A stretch of DNA of 64,000 nucleotides from Moritella dasanensis ArB 0140 (lineage in GTDB: Bacteria > Pseudomonadota > Gammaproteobacteria > Enterobacterales > Moritellaceae): NCBI RefSeq assembly GCF_000276805.1, contig NZ_AKXQ01000005.1, positions 62,001 through 126,000 on the forward strand. The letters are read 5' to 3'. The translations under genes were made by a program, and so were the position numbers. Of this stretch, positions 9,033 through 17,874 are shown piece by piece. Positions within the stretch are counted from its first letter, which is position 1. Each line of letters begins with the position of its first letter. The notes below the pieces were generated by a model. It was not told where the DNA came from. It saw only the letters and a list, made by a program, of their open reading frames with translations, and searched no databases.

Positions 9033-10037
9033 ATGATTGTTTTAGAGATAAAAGATATTAAAGCGGTAATTGCGAAAGTGGGCTACAAAGACTTTTTTGC
9101 ACAACTGAATGATACATTGACTGAAGATTATAAAAATTGGCACGACTTTGATAAAAGTCCACGTGTAGCCAATCATGTTCAAGATGGTGTTATCGAATTA
9201 ATGCCTATTTCTAATGCGGAAATGTACTCGTTTAAATATGTAAATGGCCACCCAAAAAACCCGTCACAAAACAAAATGACGGTAATGGCGACAGGTCAAT
9301 TATCATTAACTGAAACTGGCGAACCGCTAATGTTTTCAGAAATGACATTGCTTACTGGTTTCCGTACAGCGGCTACTTCAGCAATGGCTGCCAAGCACTT
9401 AGCCAAGAAAGATTCAGAAGTATTAGCGTTAATCGGTACTGGCGCACAGAGTGAATTCCAGTTCTTAGCGTACTCGTTCATCTTTGATTTAAAAGAAGTA
9501 CGCTTCTTTGATACAGACCCTGCAGCAATGCGTAAGTTCGAGAAGAACATGGCGCGTTTCGACATTCGCCTAACACCGTGTAAAGATGCAAGAGAAGCGG
9601 TTCAAGGTGCTGATTTAATTACGACTTGTACAGCAGATAAAAAATACCAAACGGTATTAACCAAAGACATGATCAGCAAAGACGTATTCATTAACGGTCT
9701 TGGCGGTGATTGCCCTGGTAAAACAGAAATTGAAAAAGAATTGGTAGAAAGCGCAACGATTGTTGTTGAGTTCTTACCACAATCACGTGTTGAAGGTGAG
9801 ATCCAACAATTGGGTCCAGACTTTACGTGTACAGAACTACACGAAATTGTGAAAGGCGAGAAAACGCTTAACGTAGCAACAGACGGTACCATCTTGTATG
9901 ACTCAGTAGGCTTTGCACTTGAAGATTACTCGGTACTACGTTTAGTTTACAAACTGGCTAAAGAACACAACATCGGCAGCGAAATGGAATTAATTCCAGA
10001 CCTAAGCGATGTGAAGAACTTGTTCTCACTACTATAG
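9033..10037 (+). CDS. ocd: Ornithine cyclodeaminase
   Basis: Converts L-ornithine to L-proline and ammonia with a bound NAD+. The 334-residue protein belongs to the OCD/mu-crystallin family. GTGAQSEFQ begins the Rossmann nucleotide-binding segment near residue 130, and GLGGDCPGKTEI carries the aspartate that activates ornithine in known cyclodeaminases. Length and the extended C-terminus fit true OCD better than alanine dehydrogenase-type relatives. It is preceded by GGATCACC-ATG spacing and by the putative TetR operator. Together with the two pentein enzymes it completes a plausible route from arginine or citrulline to proline. Confidence 0.9.
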   Translation: MIVLEIKDIKAVIAKVGYKDFFAQLNDTLTEDYKNWHDFDKSPRVANHVQDGVIELMPISNAEMYSFKYVNGHPKNPSQNKMTVMATGQLSLTETGEPLMFSEMTLLTGFRTAATSAMAAKHLAKKDSEVLALIGTGAQSEFQFLAYSFIFDLKEVRFFDTDPAAMRKFEKNMARFDIRLTPCKDAREAVQGADLITTCTADKKYQTVLTKDMISKDVFINGLGGDCPGKTEIEKELVESATIVVEFLPQSRVEGEIQQLGPDFTCTELHEIVKGEKTLNVATDGTILYDSVGFALEDYSVLRLVYKLAKEHNIGSEMELIPDLSDVKNLFSLL

Positions 10038-10178
10038 AACTGGTTATAACGCGTTAACACTCTTTAAAAAGTTTTAAAGAAATGATTACCCTAGCCTGTC
10101 GCGGCTAGTTGGTACTGTTAGCTTTTAGCTGCTCATCAGTAATAGCTAATTTTTAGTAATAGTTGTTGTTAAGTCTTT

Positions 10179-10230
10179 GGCCAAGCATTCGCAGTTAGCA
10201 TCCAATACTGCGGGCGTTTTGGCCTTTTTT
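10179..10230 (+). terminator. Two-step hairpin terminator after ocd
   Basis: GGCCAA (10179-10184) pairs with TTGGCC (10219-10224), and inside it CGCAGT (10190-10195) pairs with ACTGCG (10207-10212). A run of six T follows immediately. This fits rho-independent termination of the ocd transcript. Confidence 0.75.
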
Positions 10231-10602
10231 CGTTCTATTCTGGTATTTCTACGCTTTAAAATATGATTTTTACGATAGCTAAATTATTTTTATATTTTTA
10301 AAATCCGTCTAGAGCCGCGTAAATACTGACTTCCAGGTCAAGAAAATAACCTTTCACTCCTTTCATCTGAAAATAAAGCCTTTACAAGATAACTACCCTT
10401 GAACTAATATCTATTCGTATAGGCGCGTTGATGAAACGCGACTTCCTCGCACACACGATTCGCTTGTACCGCTTAAACTAAAATCCTTATAATTTTTTGC
10501 ACAGTACCATCCATGAACCCATTGATTTAGGGTTTTCCTTGCGCCTGCCATATAGTGTGGCGTAAGAAAAGAGCCTGTGCGAACAACCAGAAGATAGATG
10601 TC
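10231..10602. other. Leader region of guaC, no gene seen
   Basis: About 370 bases without a convincing coding frame; the minus-strand open frames here look like chance. It must hold the guaC promoter. No recognised riboswitch or PurR-type box was found. Confidence 0.45.
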
Positions 10603-11643
10603 ATGCGTATAGAACAAGAATTGAAGCTAGGTTTTAAAGATGTACTTTTCCGCCCAAAACGTTCAACTCTAAAGAGTCGTTCACAAGTAAGCTTAGAGCG
10701 TACATTCACTTTCCCTAACAGCAAGTACACTTGGACAGGTGTACCGGTTATTGCTGCAAACATGGATACTGTAGGCACATTTGAAGCGGCAAAAGAACTT
10801 GCTGCACACAAGATGCTAACAGCTGTACATAAGCATTATACTGTTGCCGAATGGAAAGAGTTCCTAGAAGCAAACCCAGAAATCTTTGATCACATCTTTG
10901 TATCAACTGGTACATCAGATGCAGATTTCGAAAAACTTCAACAAGTTCTAGCCTTAGATGAGCGTTTACAGTTTATCTGTATCGATGTAGCTAATGGTTA
11001 CTCAGAATTTTTCATTGAGTATGTGCGTAAAGTACGCGCTGCATACCCAACTAAAACGATTATGGCTGGTAACGTAGTTACTGGTGAAATCACCGAAGAA
11101 CTTATTCTTTCTGGTGCAGATATCATCAAAGTTGGTATCGGTCCTGGTTCAGTATGTACTACACGTGTTAAAACAGGTGTTGGTTACCCACAACTTTCTG
11201 CAATCATCGAATGCGCAGATGCTGCACACGGTTTAGGTGGCATGGTTGTTGGTGACGGTGGTTGTTCTTGTGCTGGTGATGTTGCTAAAGCATTCGGCGG
11301 CGGCGCAGACTTCGTTATGCTTGGCGGCATGTTAGCTGGTCACGACGAAAGTGGCGGCGAGCTGTGCGAAGTTAATGGCAAGAAAACGAAAAAATTCTAT
11401 GGCATGAGCTCAACAACTGCGATGAACAAACACGCAGGTGGTGTTGCTAAATACCGTGCTTCAGAAGGCAAAACTGTAGAAGTTCCTTACCGTGGTCCAA
11501 TCGAAAACACTGTTTTTGATATCCTAGGTGGCGTACGCTCTACTTGTACATACGTTGGCGCAGCTTCATTAAAAGAGCTAAGCAAGCGTACTACCTTTAT
11601 CCGTGTACTTGAGCAAGAAAACAACGTATTCGGTAAAGAATAA
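10603..11643 (+). CDS. guaC: GMP reductase
   Basis: Reduces GMP to IMP and ammonia with NADPH, linking guanine and adenine nucleotide pools. The 346-residue product starts [20 protein letters not shown], the standard enterobacterial/vibrio start, so I prefer 10603 to the in-frame ATG at 10555. IMPDH/GMPR barrel motifs include [15 protein letters not shown], the catalytic loop GPGSVCTTR with the active-site cysteine, and [12 protein letters not shown]. No CBS domains are present, which separates it from IMP dehydrogenase. The first copy of the dispersed two-hairpin repeat follows 14 bases after the stop. Confidence 0.96.
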   Translation: MRIEQELKLGFKDVLFRPKRSTLKSRSQVSLERTFTFPNSKYTWTGVPVIAANMDTVGTFEAAKELAAHKMLTAVHKHYTVAEWKEFLEANPEIFDHIFVSTGTSDADFEKLQQVLALDERLQFICIDVANGYSEFFIEYVRKVRAAYPTKTIMAGNVVTGEITEELILSGADIIKVGIGPGSVCTTRVKTGVGYPQLSAIIECADAAHGLGGMVVGDGGCSCAGDVAKAFGGGADFVMLGGMLAGHDESGGELCEVNGKKTKKFYGMSSTTAMNKHAGGVAKYRASEGKTVEVPYRGPIENTVFDILGGVRSTCTYVGAASLKELSKRTTFIRVLEQENNVFGKE

Positions 11644-11656
11644 ATTGGTGTAAATA

Positions 11657-11752
11657 TGCAGTTCTAGAACTGCGTATTTAAGCTAACAAAGGCGAGCATT
11701 GATGTGGATTTATTTAATTATAAATGATCCATTATCATGCTCGCCTTTTTGC
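11657..11752 (+). repeat. Dispersed two-hairpin repeat, copy A
   Basis: Starts with the perfect palindrome GCAGTTCTAGAACTGC (11658-11673). It continues through GTATTTAAGCTAACAAA and ends in a second hairpin whose arms are GGCGAGCAT and ATGCTCGCC, followed by TTTTT. It lies between the convergent guaC and elaA genes and could terminate both. Three more copies lie in the same orientation at 13241, 17737 and 21841. Confidence 0.8.
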
Positions 11753-11839
11753 ATCTGAGCGTAAACTTTTTGAATCTGAGCGTAAAGTTATCAAGTTGCC
11801 GAGGATAATATTACGCATCGCGCCCCTGTGACTCGATGA

Positions 11840-12292
11840 TTATTTCTTTAAACGCATATCAATGTGTGGGATACCATCTTCCATATACACTTCAGAAATA
11901 GGTTTAAATCCGTGGTGCTCGTAGAAAGTTTGTAAGTATTCTTGTGCTCCAATATCAATAGTTTTACCTGGCCAATGCTGTTCACATTGTTTAAGTGCTT
12001 CTATAACCAATTGATGGCCAAGACCATGCCCGCGAGCTGTTTCTTTCGTCGCAACGCGCCCTAAACTGACATTCACATAAGATATCCCAGCAGGGAGTAA
12101 TCTTGCACATGCAATAATCTCGTCGTTTTGAGATCCTAAAAGATGATATACATCGTCAATGATATCTTTGCCATCTAACTCTGGATAAGGGCAAGTCTGT
12201 TCTACAACAAAAACATTTACTCTTAGCTTAATAAGCTCATAAAATTGTAATGTAGAGAGCTTATTAAAAGGAAGCGTTTGCCAAGTGATCAT
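11840..12292 (-). CDS. elaA: GNAT acetyltransferase, ElaA family
   Basis: Acetyl-CoA-dependent N-acetyltransferase of unknown substrate, 150 residues, the usual ElaA length. Family features are the early FYELIKLRVNVFVVEQ segment, PYPELDGKD, and the acetyl-CoA loop RVATKETARGHGLG at about residues 79-92, ending with GFKPISEVYMEDGIPHIDM. It is a monocistronic-looking gene 70 bases downstream of the Crp/Fnr gene on the same strand, so the two may share a transcript. Confidence 0.88.
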   Translation of the reverse strand: MITWQTLPFNKLSTLQFYELIKLRVNVFVVEQTCPYPELDGKDIIDDVYHLLGSQNDEIIACARLLPAGISYVNVSLGRVATKETARGHGLGHQLVIEALKQCEQHWPGKTIDIGAQEYLQTFYEHHGFKPISEVYMEDGIPHIDMRLKK

Positions 12293-12362
12293 CTATTTAT
12301 CCTAAGTGTTGAATATCTGGATAAAATGTAACAACTCAGGAGAAGATTATCGTTAACTTATG

Positions 12363-12929
12363 TTAATTATTATCTTTTATTCTAGTTTTAATACGACTTA
12401 AGCTGACATGAGTGATCCCAAGGTAAGCTGCAATCTGGTAATCATTTAACCGTGTAAGTAGCAGGGGGAAGTCTCGACAGAAGATTTCGTATCGCTCTTT
12501 GGGCGTATGTAGCATGAAGCGCTCTTTATTCTCTTTATACATTAATTGTGTTTCTAGTAACTTAATATATAAAGGATGTGACTGATTTCGCCACTCCTGA
12601 ACAGAGGATATGGGTAAACAAAGTAGTACAGTTGCTGTTAAAGTTTCCACCGAATATGGCGAAGGAAGTCCCCTTACTAGAGATTCAAAGCCAATTATCC
12701 AATCCTGTTCCCAATAGAATTCTTTACTAAATTGCTTACCTTGCTGAGTAATATAAGAAGCATGGCAGGTACCTTCTAAAATGAAATAAAACGAGTTGGC
12801 AACTTCGCCTTGGTTCAATAATATATGCTGAGCGGGAAGCAATAATGGTTTTGCAACACGAGTTAATATATCAATATCTAAGGCCGTGAATTCATTTTTT
12901 TCTAATTGCTTAATGAAGGTTGGGTTCAT
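12363..12929 (-). CDS. Crp/Fnr family transcriptional regulator
   Basis: A 188-residue regulator with an N-terminal cyclic-nucleotide-binding-type beta barrel (about 20-110, FILEGTCHASYI and a following EFYWEQDWIIGFE) and a C-terminal helix-turn-helix (about 160-185, YQIAAYLGITHVSLSRIKTR). There is no N-terminal cysteine cluster, so it is not an oxygen-sensing FNR. It belongs to the short Crp-like group often found singly near stress genes. The effector and targets are unknown. It is upstream of elaA on the same strand. Confidence 0.82.
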   Translation of the reverse strand: MNPTFIKQLEKNEFTALDIDILTRVAKPLLLPAQHILLNQGEVANSFYFILEGTCHASYITQQGKQFSKEFYWEQDWIIGFESLVRGLPSPYSVETLTATVLLCLPISSVQEWRNQSHPLYIKLLETQLMYKENKERFMLHTPKERYEIFCRDFPLLLTRLNDYQIAAYLGITHVSLSRIKTRIKDNN

Positions 12930-13240
12930 GAGATCCTTTGAGTTAGAAGGTATTAAAGCTTAATCAATTTAGGTGTAACTCGATAATAAAGTGAACTCAA
13001 TGCTGTTGTCTATTTCCATTGCGAAATAGGTTGGCGTTTTTACAGTTAATTCGAGTTTTTCACTTTCCCTACAAAATCTAATGGATATTACTACCTAGTA
13101 ATGTCTTAACACTAAGCGATTTATGTCTAAAGTGAGTTAGAACACACTAATAAAATATTGGGATATTTAGCTCTGACATTTCTATGGACTATATCGATAA
13201 CAACAATTCAAAGAGATATCCAAGTATGGTTATTTTTTCA
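12930..13240. other. Intergenic region upstream of the Crp/Fnr gene
   Basis: About 310 AT-rich bases with no credible gene. Presumably it holds the promoter of the Crp/Fnr-elaA pair. No specific site was recognised. Confidence 0.4.
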
Positions 13241-13332
13241 CAGATCTAGGACTTCGTATTTAAGCTAACAAAGGCGAGCATTGATGTGGATTTAATTATA
13301 AATGTTCCATTATCATGCTCGCCTTTTTGCGT
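13241..13332 (+). repeat. Dispersed two-hairpin repeat, copy B
   Basis: Contains ACTTCGTATTTAAGCTAACAA and the arms GGCGAGCAT / ATGCTCGCC with a terminal TTTTT. It is shorter than copy A by a few bases in the loop, and its first palindrome is degraded (CAGATCTAGGACTTCG). It lies 26 bases past the stop of the minus-strand lipoprotein gene, so the second hairpin could act as that gene's terminator. Confidence 0.75.
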
Positions 13333-13357
13333 GTTCAACTCTTGCTTGCGATATTAC

Positions 13358-13741
13358 CTATTCACAATCACTAGCATGCTTATTCTTCATGTGAACTAAT
13401 TCCAATATATTAACTTGTCCGTCATAATCCATGGCAAATCCATCACTGGCTTTACTTTCAAAATTGCCCTTTATTTCAACAAAGACTTCATCATAGAGTT
13501 TCGTTACCAGCGCACTATACTTTTGAGTCATAAGCTCAAGCGTGTCGTTCGATCCTTTAACCCAAAAATCTTGCTTTTCACCGCAAGGTCGAAAACTATT
13601 AACCTCATGGCCATAAGTGTAATGTCCAAAAATAGTAGGCACCTTGGTCTCTGCTTGGCGCTGCTCTTCTACCGTAGCAGTACATGCCTGAATCAGTACC
13701 AGCATTAATAACGCGATCAAATAATTAGCCGTTTTTTTCAT
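13358..13741 (-). CDS. Small lipoprotein, function unknown
   Basis: A 127-residue precursor with a lipoprotein signal peptide: KK start, hydrophobic core and lipobox LIQAC at about residues 16-20. The mature part has GHYTYGHEVNSFRPCGEK followed by FWVKG, a pattern I recognise from uncharacterised envelope lipoproteins of gammaproteobacteria, some related to the NlpE/YbaY group. It probably sits in an outer-membrane or periplasmic setting. Two cysteines (in FRPCGEK and near the C-terminus) could form a disulfide. Function is not known. Confidence 0.7.
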   Translation of the reverse strand: MKKTANYLIALLMLVLIQACTATVEEQRQAETKVPTIFGHYTYGHEVNSFRPCGEKQDFWVKGSNDTLELMTQKYSALVTKLYDEVFVEIKGNFESKASDGFAMDYDGQVNILELVHMKNKHASDCE

Positions 13742-13753
13742 ACTTTCATCAAC

Positions 13754-13949
13754 TCAATTAATAACTATGGCAGGATTAATTTTTGTACCAGTTCGAGTAT
13801 GTATTCTTACATGAACATGATCCGTAATTCCATTTTCATTCTATTTTTCAATGCCTTGTCTATACCAACAATACGACTCACGGCCTTGACCACGGTTCCT
13901 GCAATATCTACTGAAGGTTGCATATACTACACAATTCCAGTTTAACCAC
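13754..13949 (-). pseudogene. Possible degraded coding remnant
   Basis: Between two minus-strand genes, one frame reads protein-like for about 65 codons but is broken by a single TAG and has no start. It includes CVVYATFSRYCRNRGQGRES and, after the stop, ITDHVHVRIHTRTGTKINPA before ending at 13754. The last part faintly resembles the HVH...G..INP end of M23-type peptidases. This could equally be chance. No function is claimed. Confidence 0.25.
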
Positions 13950-14321
13950 CTATTTCTCTAACGTTAACCAAGGTCTAAAGATATCTAAACTTAAATCAAT
14001 TTCACTTCCTAACCAATATGCATGCTCAGTATGATCTTGCAGTGTGTCACCAGTTAACCCATGCACTAATACACTTAATCCTTGACGGTTATCTTCAAGC
14101 CACGGAATAAGTTGCTCAAAATCATTTGATGAAAAAGTTATTTGACAGCTCCACTTAGGATGAGGCCCTACAGGTTTTTGATGTACCCTCCCAACTTTCA
14201 AAGTAAATAAATCACCTGCTTTTTTACATAAACCTTGAGCAAGTTCGATAGTTTCTTGTTCAAAATAAACATGGGCATGGTAATAGTCATGAATATTAAC
14301 CGGAGATTTCTGCTTGCTCAT
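13950..14321 (-). CDS. DOPA 4,5-dioxygenase family protein
   Basis: A 123-residue protein with the conserved histidines of the DOPA-dioxygenase-like family: YYHAHVYF near residue 14, GPHPKWSCQITF in the middle, and LSVLVHGLTGDTLQDHTEHA followed by YWLG. In plants and fungi, relatives open the aromatic ring of DOPA; bacterial members are mostly uncharacterised. It is upstream of nothing obviously aromatic except the azoreductase and SDR genes on the same strand, so the role is uncertain. Confidence 0.8.
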   Translation of the reverse strand: MSKQKSPVNIHDYYHAHVYFEQETIELAQGLCKKAGDLFTLKVGRVHQKPVGPHPKWSCQITFSSNDFEQLIPWLEDNRQGLSVLVHGLTGDTLQDHTEHAYWLGSEIDLSLDIFRPWLTLEK

Positions 14322-14416
14322 TTATTTATTTCCTTCTTAATATCAGCATTACATGAAATTTAAATTAATGCCAAACTTCATGTAGCGCTAGCGAACTGAA
14401 ATTAGCTATACAAACG

Positions 14417-15001
14417 TTAAATACGCTCAATGATTTTGTGTGCGTGAGCTAAAGTTTGCGATTCATCCCGACCAAGACCACTACTATCAATAAATGAGAT
14501 ATCGGTAATGCCAATAAAGCCTAATATATGTCTTATATAATCGGAAATAAAATCAATTTCAGTGCCTAATTTAGTTCCTCCAGAAGCAACAATAATATAT
14601 GCCTTTTTATTATTCAATAAACCAACGGGCCCATTATCACCGTATCGAAAGGTTAATTTAGATCTAACAACTTGGTCAATCCATGCCTTAAAGGCTGCAG
14701 GTACACCAAAATTATAAATAGGAAGACCGATTACAATTAGGTCAGTATTATTTAGTTCCTCAACTAATATATCCGACGTTGCCAAATATTCATTTTGCTC
14801 GATAGTTCGTTCATTAACAGCGGTGAAATTAGCTTTAATCCAGTTTTCATCAATGAAAGGAATACCATCAGCTAAGTCTCTAATCGTGACTTTGTTATTT
14901 TTTCCGCTAGTAAGTTGCTTAATTAACTTATCTGATAAATCTCGGCTATAAGAGCCTGTTTTTCTCATGCTTGCATCAAGCCTTAAAATGCTTTTAGCCA
15001 T
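14417..15001 (-). CDS. FMN-dependent NADH-azoreductase-like protein
   Basis: Flavodoxin-like fold oxidoreductase of 194 residues, close to AzoR/AcpD in length and motifs. LRLDASMRKTGSYSRDL is the FMN phosphate-binding start, GLPIYNFGVPAAFKAWIDQV is the flavin loop, and ASGGTKLG the third flavin contact. Such enzymes reduce quinones and azo compounds with NADH. It follows the SDR gene by about 50 bases on the same strand, so it likely shares the TetR-controlled promoter at 15847-15897 and belongs to an electrophile or quinone response. Confidence 0.85.
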   Translation of the reverse strand: MAKSILRLDASMRKTGSYSRDLSDKLIKQLTSGKNNKVTIRDLADGIPFIDENWIKANFTAVNERTIEQNEYLATSDILVEELNNTDLIVIGLPIYNFGVPAAFKAWIDQVVRSKLTFRYGDNGPVGLLNNKKAYIIVASGGTKLGTEIDFISDYIRHILGFIGITDISFIDSSGLGRDESQTLAHAHKIIERI

Positions 15002-15054
15002 GTTGCCCTTCCGTTTTAATTAAGTAAGTTCAATAGATGTTTAAGTCCATTTGA

Positions 15055-15810
15055 TTAAGACAAAATGGGGTTTATATTAATTCCACCATCAATATTATAT
15101 TCTCCACCAGTAATAAATGAAGCATCATCAGAAGCTAAGAATGTAACGAGTTTTGCAATATCTTCTGGCTGTCCAAAGCGTTTTAATGGAATTCTATTTT
15201 GCATAGCTGCCGCAAACTCATTTAATTGATCTTCTGGCATACCAGTTTTAGCAAAAATAGGTGTATAGATAGGGCCTGGATTAACAGAATTAACGCGTAT
15301 TTTTCTTCCTGCAAGCTCAGTCGCAGCAGTTCTTGTATATGAATTTAACGCGGCTTTAGAGGCTGCATAAATAGCCGTATTTGGCATGCCTGTATAAGCA
15401 TTTATGGATGAAAGATTAATAATAGACCCGCCATCATTAATTATGGGTAAAAACTTTTCAGTGGTAAATACCGCACCTTTGAAGTTAATTCCCATCTGAG
15501 TATCAAACATTTCCTCTGTATTTTGGCCTATTGGCGCTGGACTGAAAATGCCGGCGTTAACAAATAATACGTCGATATTGCCAAACTCAAGTTTTACTTG
15601 GTCTACAAGTGCATCAATAGCTGATAAATCAATAACATCAGCAACTATACCTTTAACACCTAATTCTGTAGCCGCAGTAGCCACCTTATCTGCTGACCTA
15701 CCCGTAATAATCACACTCGCGCCAGCATTTTTAAAATATTTTGCAGTTTCATAACCAATACCACTATTACCACCAGTTACTACAGCAATTTTCCCAGCTA
15801 AATCATTCAT
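15055..15810 (-). CDS. SDR family oxidoreductase
   Basis: Classical short-chain dehydrogenase/reductase of 251 residues. The cofactor motif GGNSGIG is at about 13-19, NAG near residue 90, the catalytic serine in INLSSINAYTG, and the YAASK tyrosine/lysine pair near residue 150, with INPGP-like NSVNPGPIYTP after it. Substrate unknown. It is the first gene of an operon with the azoreductase and is divergent from a TetR gene; two ACCGATCGGT palindromes lie between them, so it is almost certainly repressed by that TetR protein. Confidence 0.92.
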   Translation of the reverse strand: MNDLAGKIAVVTGGNSGIGYETAKYFKNAGASVIITGRSADKVATAATELGVKGIVADVIDLSAIDALVDQVKLEFGNIDVLFVNAGIFSPAPIGQNTEEMFDTQMGINFKGAVFTTEKFLPIINDGGSIINLSSINAYTGMPNTAIYAASKAALNSYTRTAATELAGRKIRVNSVNPGPIYTPIFAKTGMPEDQLNEFAAAMQNRIPLKRFGQPEDIAKLVTFLASDDASFITGGEYNIDGGININPILS

Positions 15811-15846
15811 ATTATATTTCCTTAAAGTGAGTAATCTTAAAATACA

Positions 15847-15897
15847 TCTGTACCGATCGGTCCAGATATTGACAATCTATACCGATCGGTTCACAAT
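15847..15897. promoter_or_regulatory. Divergent promoters with twin TetR operators
   Basis: The palindrome ACCGATCGGT occurs at 15852-15861 and again at 15881-15890. A plus-strand promoter can be read as TTGACA (15869-15874), a 17-base spacer, and CACAAT (15892-15897). A minus-strand promoter can be read as TTGTCA (15875-15870), a 17-base spacer, and TACAGA (15852-15847). The two -35 boxes overlap, and each spacer carries one palindrome. This would let the TetR protein repress both directions together. Confidence 0.7.
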
Positions 15898-15932
15898 TGC
15901 AAGCGTAAATTTTATTACATTTGGAAATTATT

Positions 15933-16532
15933 ATGACAGTAGGTCGAAATCGTAGCTTTGATAAAGACAATGCACTTAAAAAAGCCATGCTGGTATTTTG
16001 GGAAAATGGATATCCCGGCACCTCGTTAACTGATCTAACGAATGTAATGGGTATTAACAAATCCAGCCTTTATGCTGCTTTTGGTAATAAGGAAGAATTA
16101 TTTAATCAAGCTATTGAATTTTATTTAAATAAACATGGTGTGGCACATTTAGCTGAGCTTTTTAAAACAGAACAAAACCTAAAAGAACGAGTCAGAAACT
16201 ACCTACTCTCTATTGCTAACATGTTAACAAACCCAGATTTACCTAAAGGGTGCTTAATTTGTAATTCTACATCAGAAATAGCCGGTCATTGCTTACCTGA
16301 TAATTCGGCAAAAAATATTAATGCTATAAATCAACAAACCATTTTTACGTTAACTAATTTTTTTGAAAAAGAACAACAAGTAGGAAACTTGCTCGAAGAT
16401 AATTCCTCAAATTCGATAGCAAATTATCTTTTAACACTACAATTTGGGTTAGCTGTTTCTGCTAGAAATGGAAGTAGCATGGAAGATCTTGAAGAGGTCA
16501 TAAACTTCTCTATCGGGCAGTTTAATTTGTAG
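15933..16532 (+). CDS. TetR/AcrR family regulator
   Basis: A 199-residue repressor. The N-terminal DNA-binding domain (about 8-55) reads KKAMLVFWENGYPGTSLTDL and INKSSLYAAFGNKEELF, the pattern of the YcdC/AcrR subgroup that often controls oxidoreductases. I chose the ATG at 15933, which has a GGAAA a few bases upstream, over the TTG at 15921. It is divergent from the SDR-azoreductase pair and should bind the twin ACCGATCGGT operators. The CLICNSTSE segment with its cysteines could sense electrophiles; that is a guess. Confidence 0.88.
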   Translation: MTVGRNRSFDKDNALKKAMLVFWENGYPGTSLTDLTNVMGINKSSLYAAFGNKEELFNQAIEFYLNKHGVAHLAELFKTEQNLKERVRNYLLSIANMLTNPDLPKGCLICNSTSEIAGHCLPDNSAKNINAINQQTIFTLTNFFEKEQQVGNLLEDNSSNSIANYLLTLQFGLAVSARNGSSMEDLEEVINFSIGQFNL

Positions 16533-16720
16533 TATTACAAGAACAACAAAGGGGGCAGTGCCAAATTTATTTACACAACTAAGGGCTCTTTATCTACAAT
16601 AATCATTATAATAGTGATATTTAGACAGCAATTCTGATTCAGAGTTATTGCGGACTAAATAACCGTCAAATTTTAAATCTATTATGTCTACTGTCATATC
16701 AACGTGATCATTAAGTATTT

Positions 16721-17644
16721 ATGAATAAAAAATATAAAATTCGTATAGATCGAGTCATTCAATATATTGAAATCAATCTAGCTAACAAAATTTCATTGGC
16801 TGAAGTGGCAAACGTAAGTCATTTTTCGGCATATCACTTTCACCGAGTTTTTACAGGCATTGTCGGTGAGACCGTTAATAATTACATCGTTAGGCGAAGA
16901 TTAGAGCGAGCAGTCAACGTATTGATTTTTAAAACTGAGCTATCCATTACTCAGGTAGCTTTAGATAATGGCTTTTCGTCAAGTGCCAACTTTTCAAAAG
17001 CAGTAAAGCTTCATTTTGGGTTTAGTCCGTCAGAAATACGGAACCCAAATAAAGTTAAAGATAGCAAGATTGGAAAAATATCTAGCAAGTATGGAAAAGA
17101 TTTTAATCCCTCTGATTTGTATCCTACTCGCATCACAAATGAAGTGATGAAAAAAAACAACTTAGAGGATACAAATATGAATATTGAAGTAAGAGAGCTT
17201 GACCGCCAACGTATATGTACTTTGGCTTCTGAACGCGGTTATGAATCTGACGCTATATATCAGGCATGGGATAAGCTTATCGATTGGGCTACCTGTAATG
17301 GAATAAAACAAGAAGAACAAGAACGCTTTGCCTTTGCTTTTGATAACCCAACAGTTACGCCAGTCGATAAATGTCGTTACATTGCTTCGGTAGTGATTGG
17401 TGAAAATGTACAAGTTAAATCACCATTTTCAGCATCTGAGATACCGAAAGGTAAATACGCAGTACTCTATTTTAAAGGTAGCCCTGAGGAAACAATTAAG
17501 GCTCAATTAAGTATCTATTCTGATTGGTTACCTGATAGTGGATTTGAACCAGATAATTTTCCGATGCTAGAGCATTATCTGAATGATGCGAGAGTTGATG
17601 GTTATGTTGAAATGGAAATCCACGTTAAACTAAAAACAATTTAG
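16721..17644 (+). CDS. AraC family regulator with GyrI-like effector domain
   Basis: A 307-residue regulator. An N-terminal AraC/XylS pair of helix-turn-helix motifs spans about 8-108 (KISLAEVANVSHFSAYHFHR, ITQVALDNGFSSSANFSKA). A GyrI-like small-molecule domain covers about 150-305 (NIEVRELDRQRICTLASERG, then VIGENVQV and KGKYAVLYFKGSPEE). This Rob/SoxS-type layout commonly regulates drug or stress genes. It stands alone, with a repeat copy after it, so its targets are unknown. Confidence 0.9.
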   Translation: MNKKYKIRIDRVIQYIEINLANKISLAEVANVSHFSAYHFHRVFTGIVGETVNNYIVRRRLERAVNVLIFKTELSITQVALDNGFSSSANFSKAVKLHFGFSPSEIRNPNKVKDSKIGKISSKYGKDFNPSDLYPTRITNEVMKKNNLEDTNMNIEVRELDRQRICTLASERGYESDAIYQAWDKLIDWATCNGIKQEEQERFAFAFDNPTVTPVDKCRYIASVVIGENVQVKSPFSASEIPKGKYAVLYFKGSPEETIKAQLSIYSDWLPDSGFEPDNFPMLEHYLNDARVDGYVEMEIHVKLKTI

Positions 17645-17736
17645 TTACTGTACAAGAATCACAAAAAAGCTCAATTCACTAAAGTATCAATGTATGCTTG
17701 TTTTTTGTTATTCCAATGTATGGCTGTTCTGACACA

Positions 17737-17815
17737 GGTCTAGAACTGCGTATTTAAGCTAATAAAGGTGAGCATTGATATAGACATAGTCCATTATCAT
17801 GCCCGCCTTTTTGCG
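17737..17815 (+). repeat. Dispersed two-hairpin repeat, copy C
   Basis: Shows TCTAGAACTGCGTATTTAAG, then GGTGAGCAT paired imperfectly with ATGCCCGCC, then TTTTTGCG. It is the most shortened and diverged copy. It lies about 90 bases after the AraC gene and upstream of the sigZ promoter, so it could insulate the two. Confidence 0.7.
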
Positions 17816-17874
17816 TTTTAACGATAGAAAAGGTGCACAATGGTTACAATGAAAATAAAATAAGTGGATTATTT

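Noticed and set aside
10411-10811. Minus-strand ORFs upstream of and over the guaC start
   Set aside because: They overlap the conserved guaC N-terminus or have no protein-like pattern.
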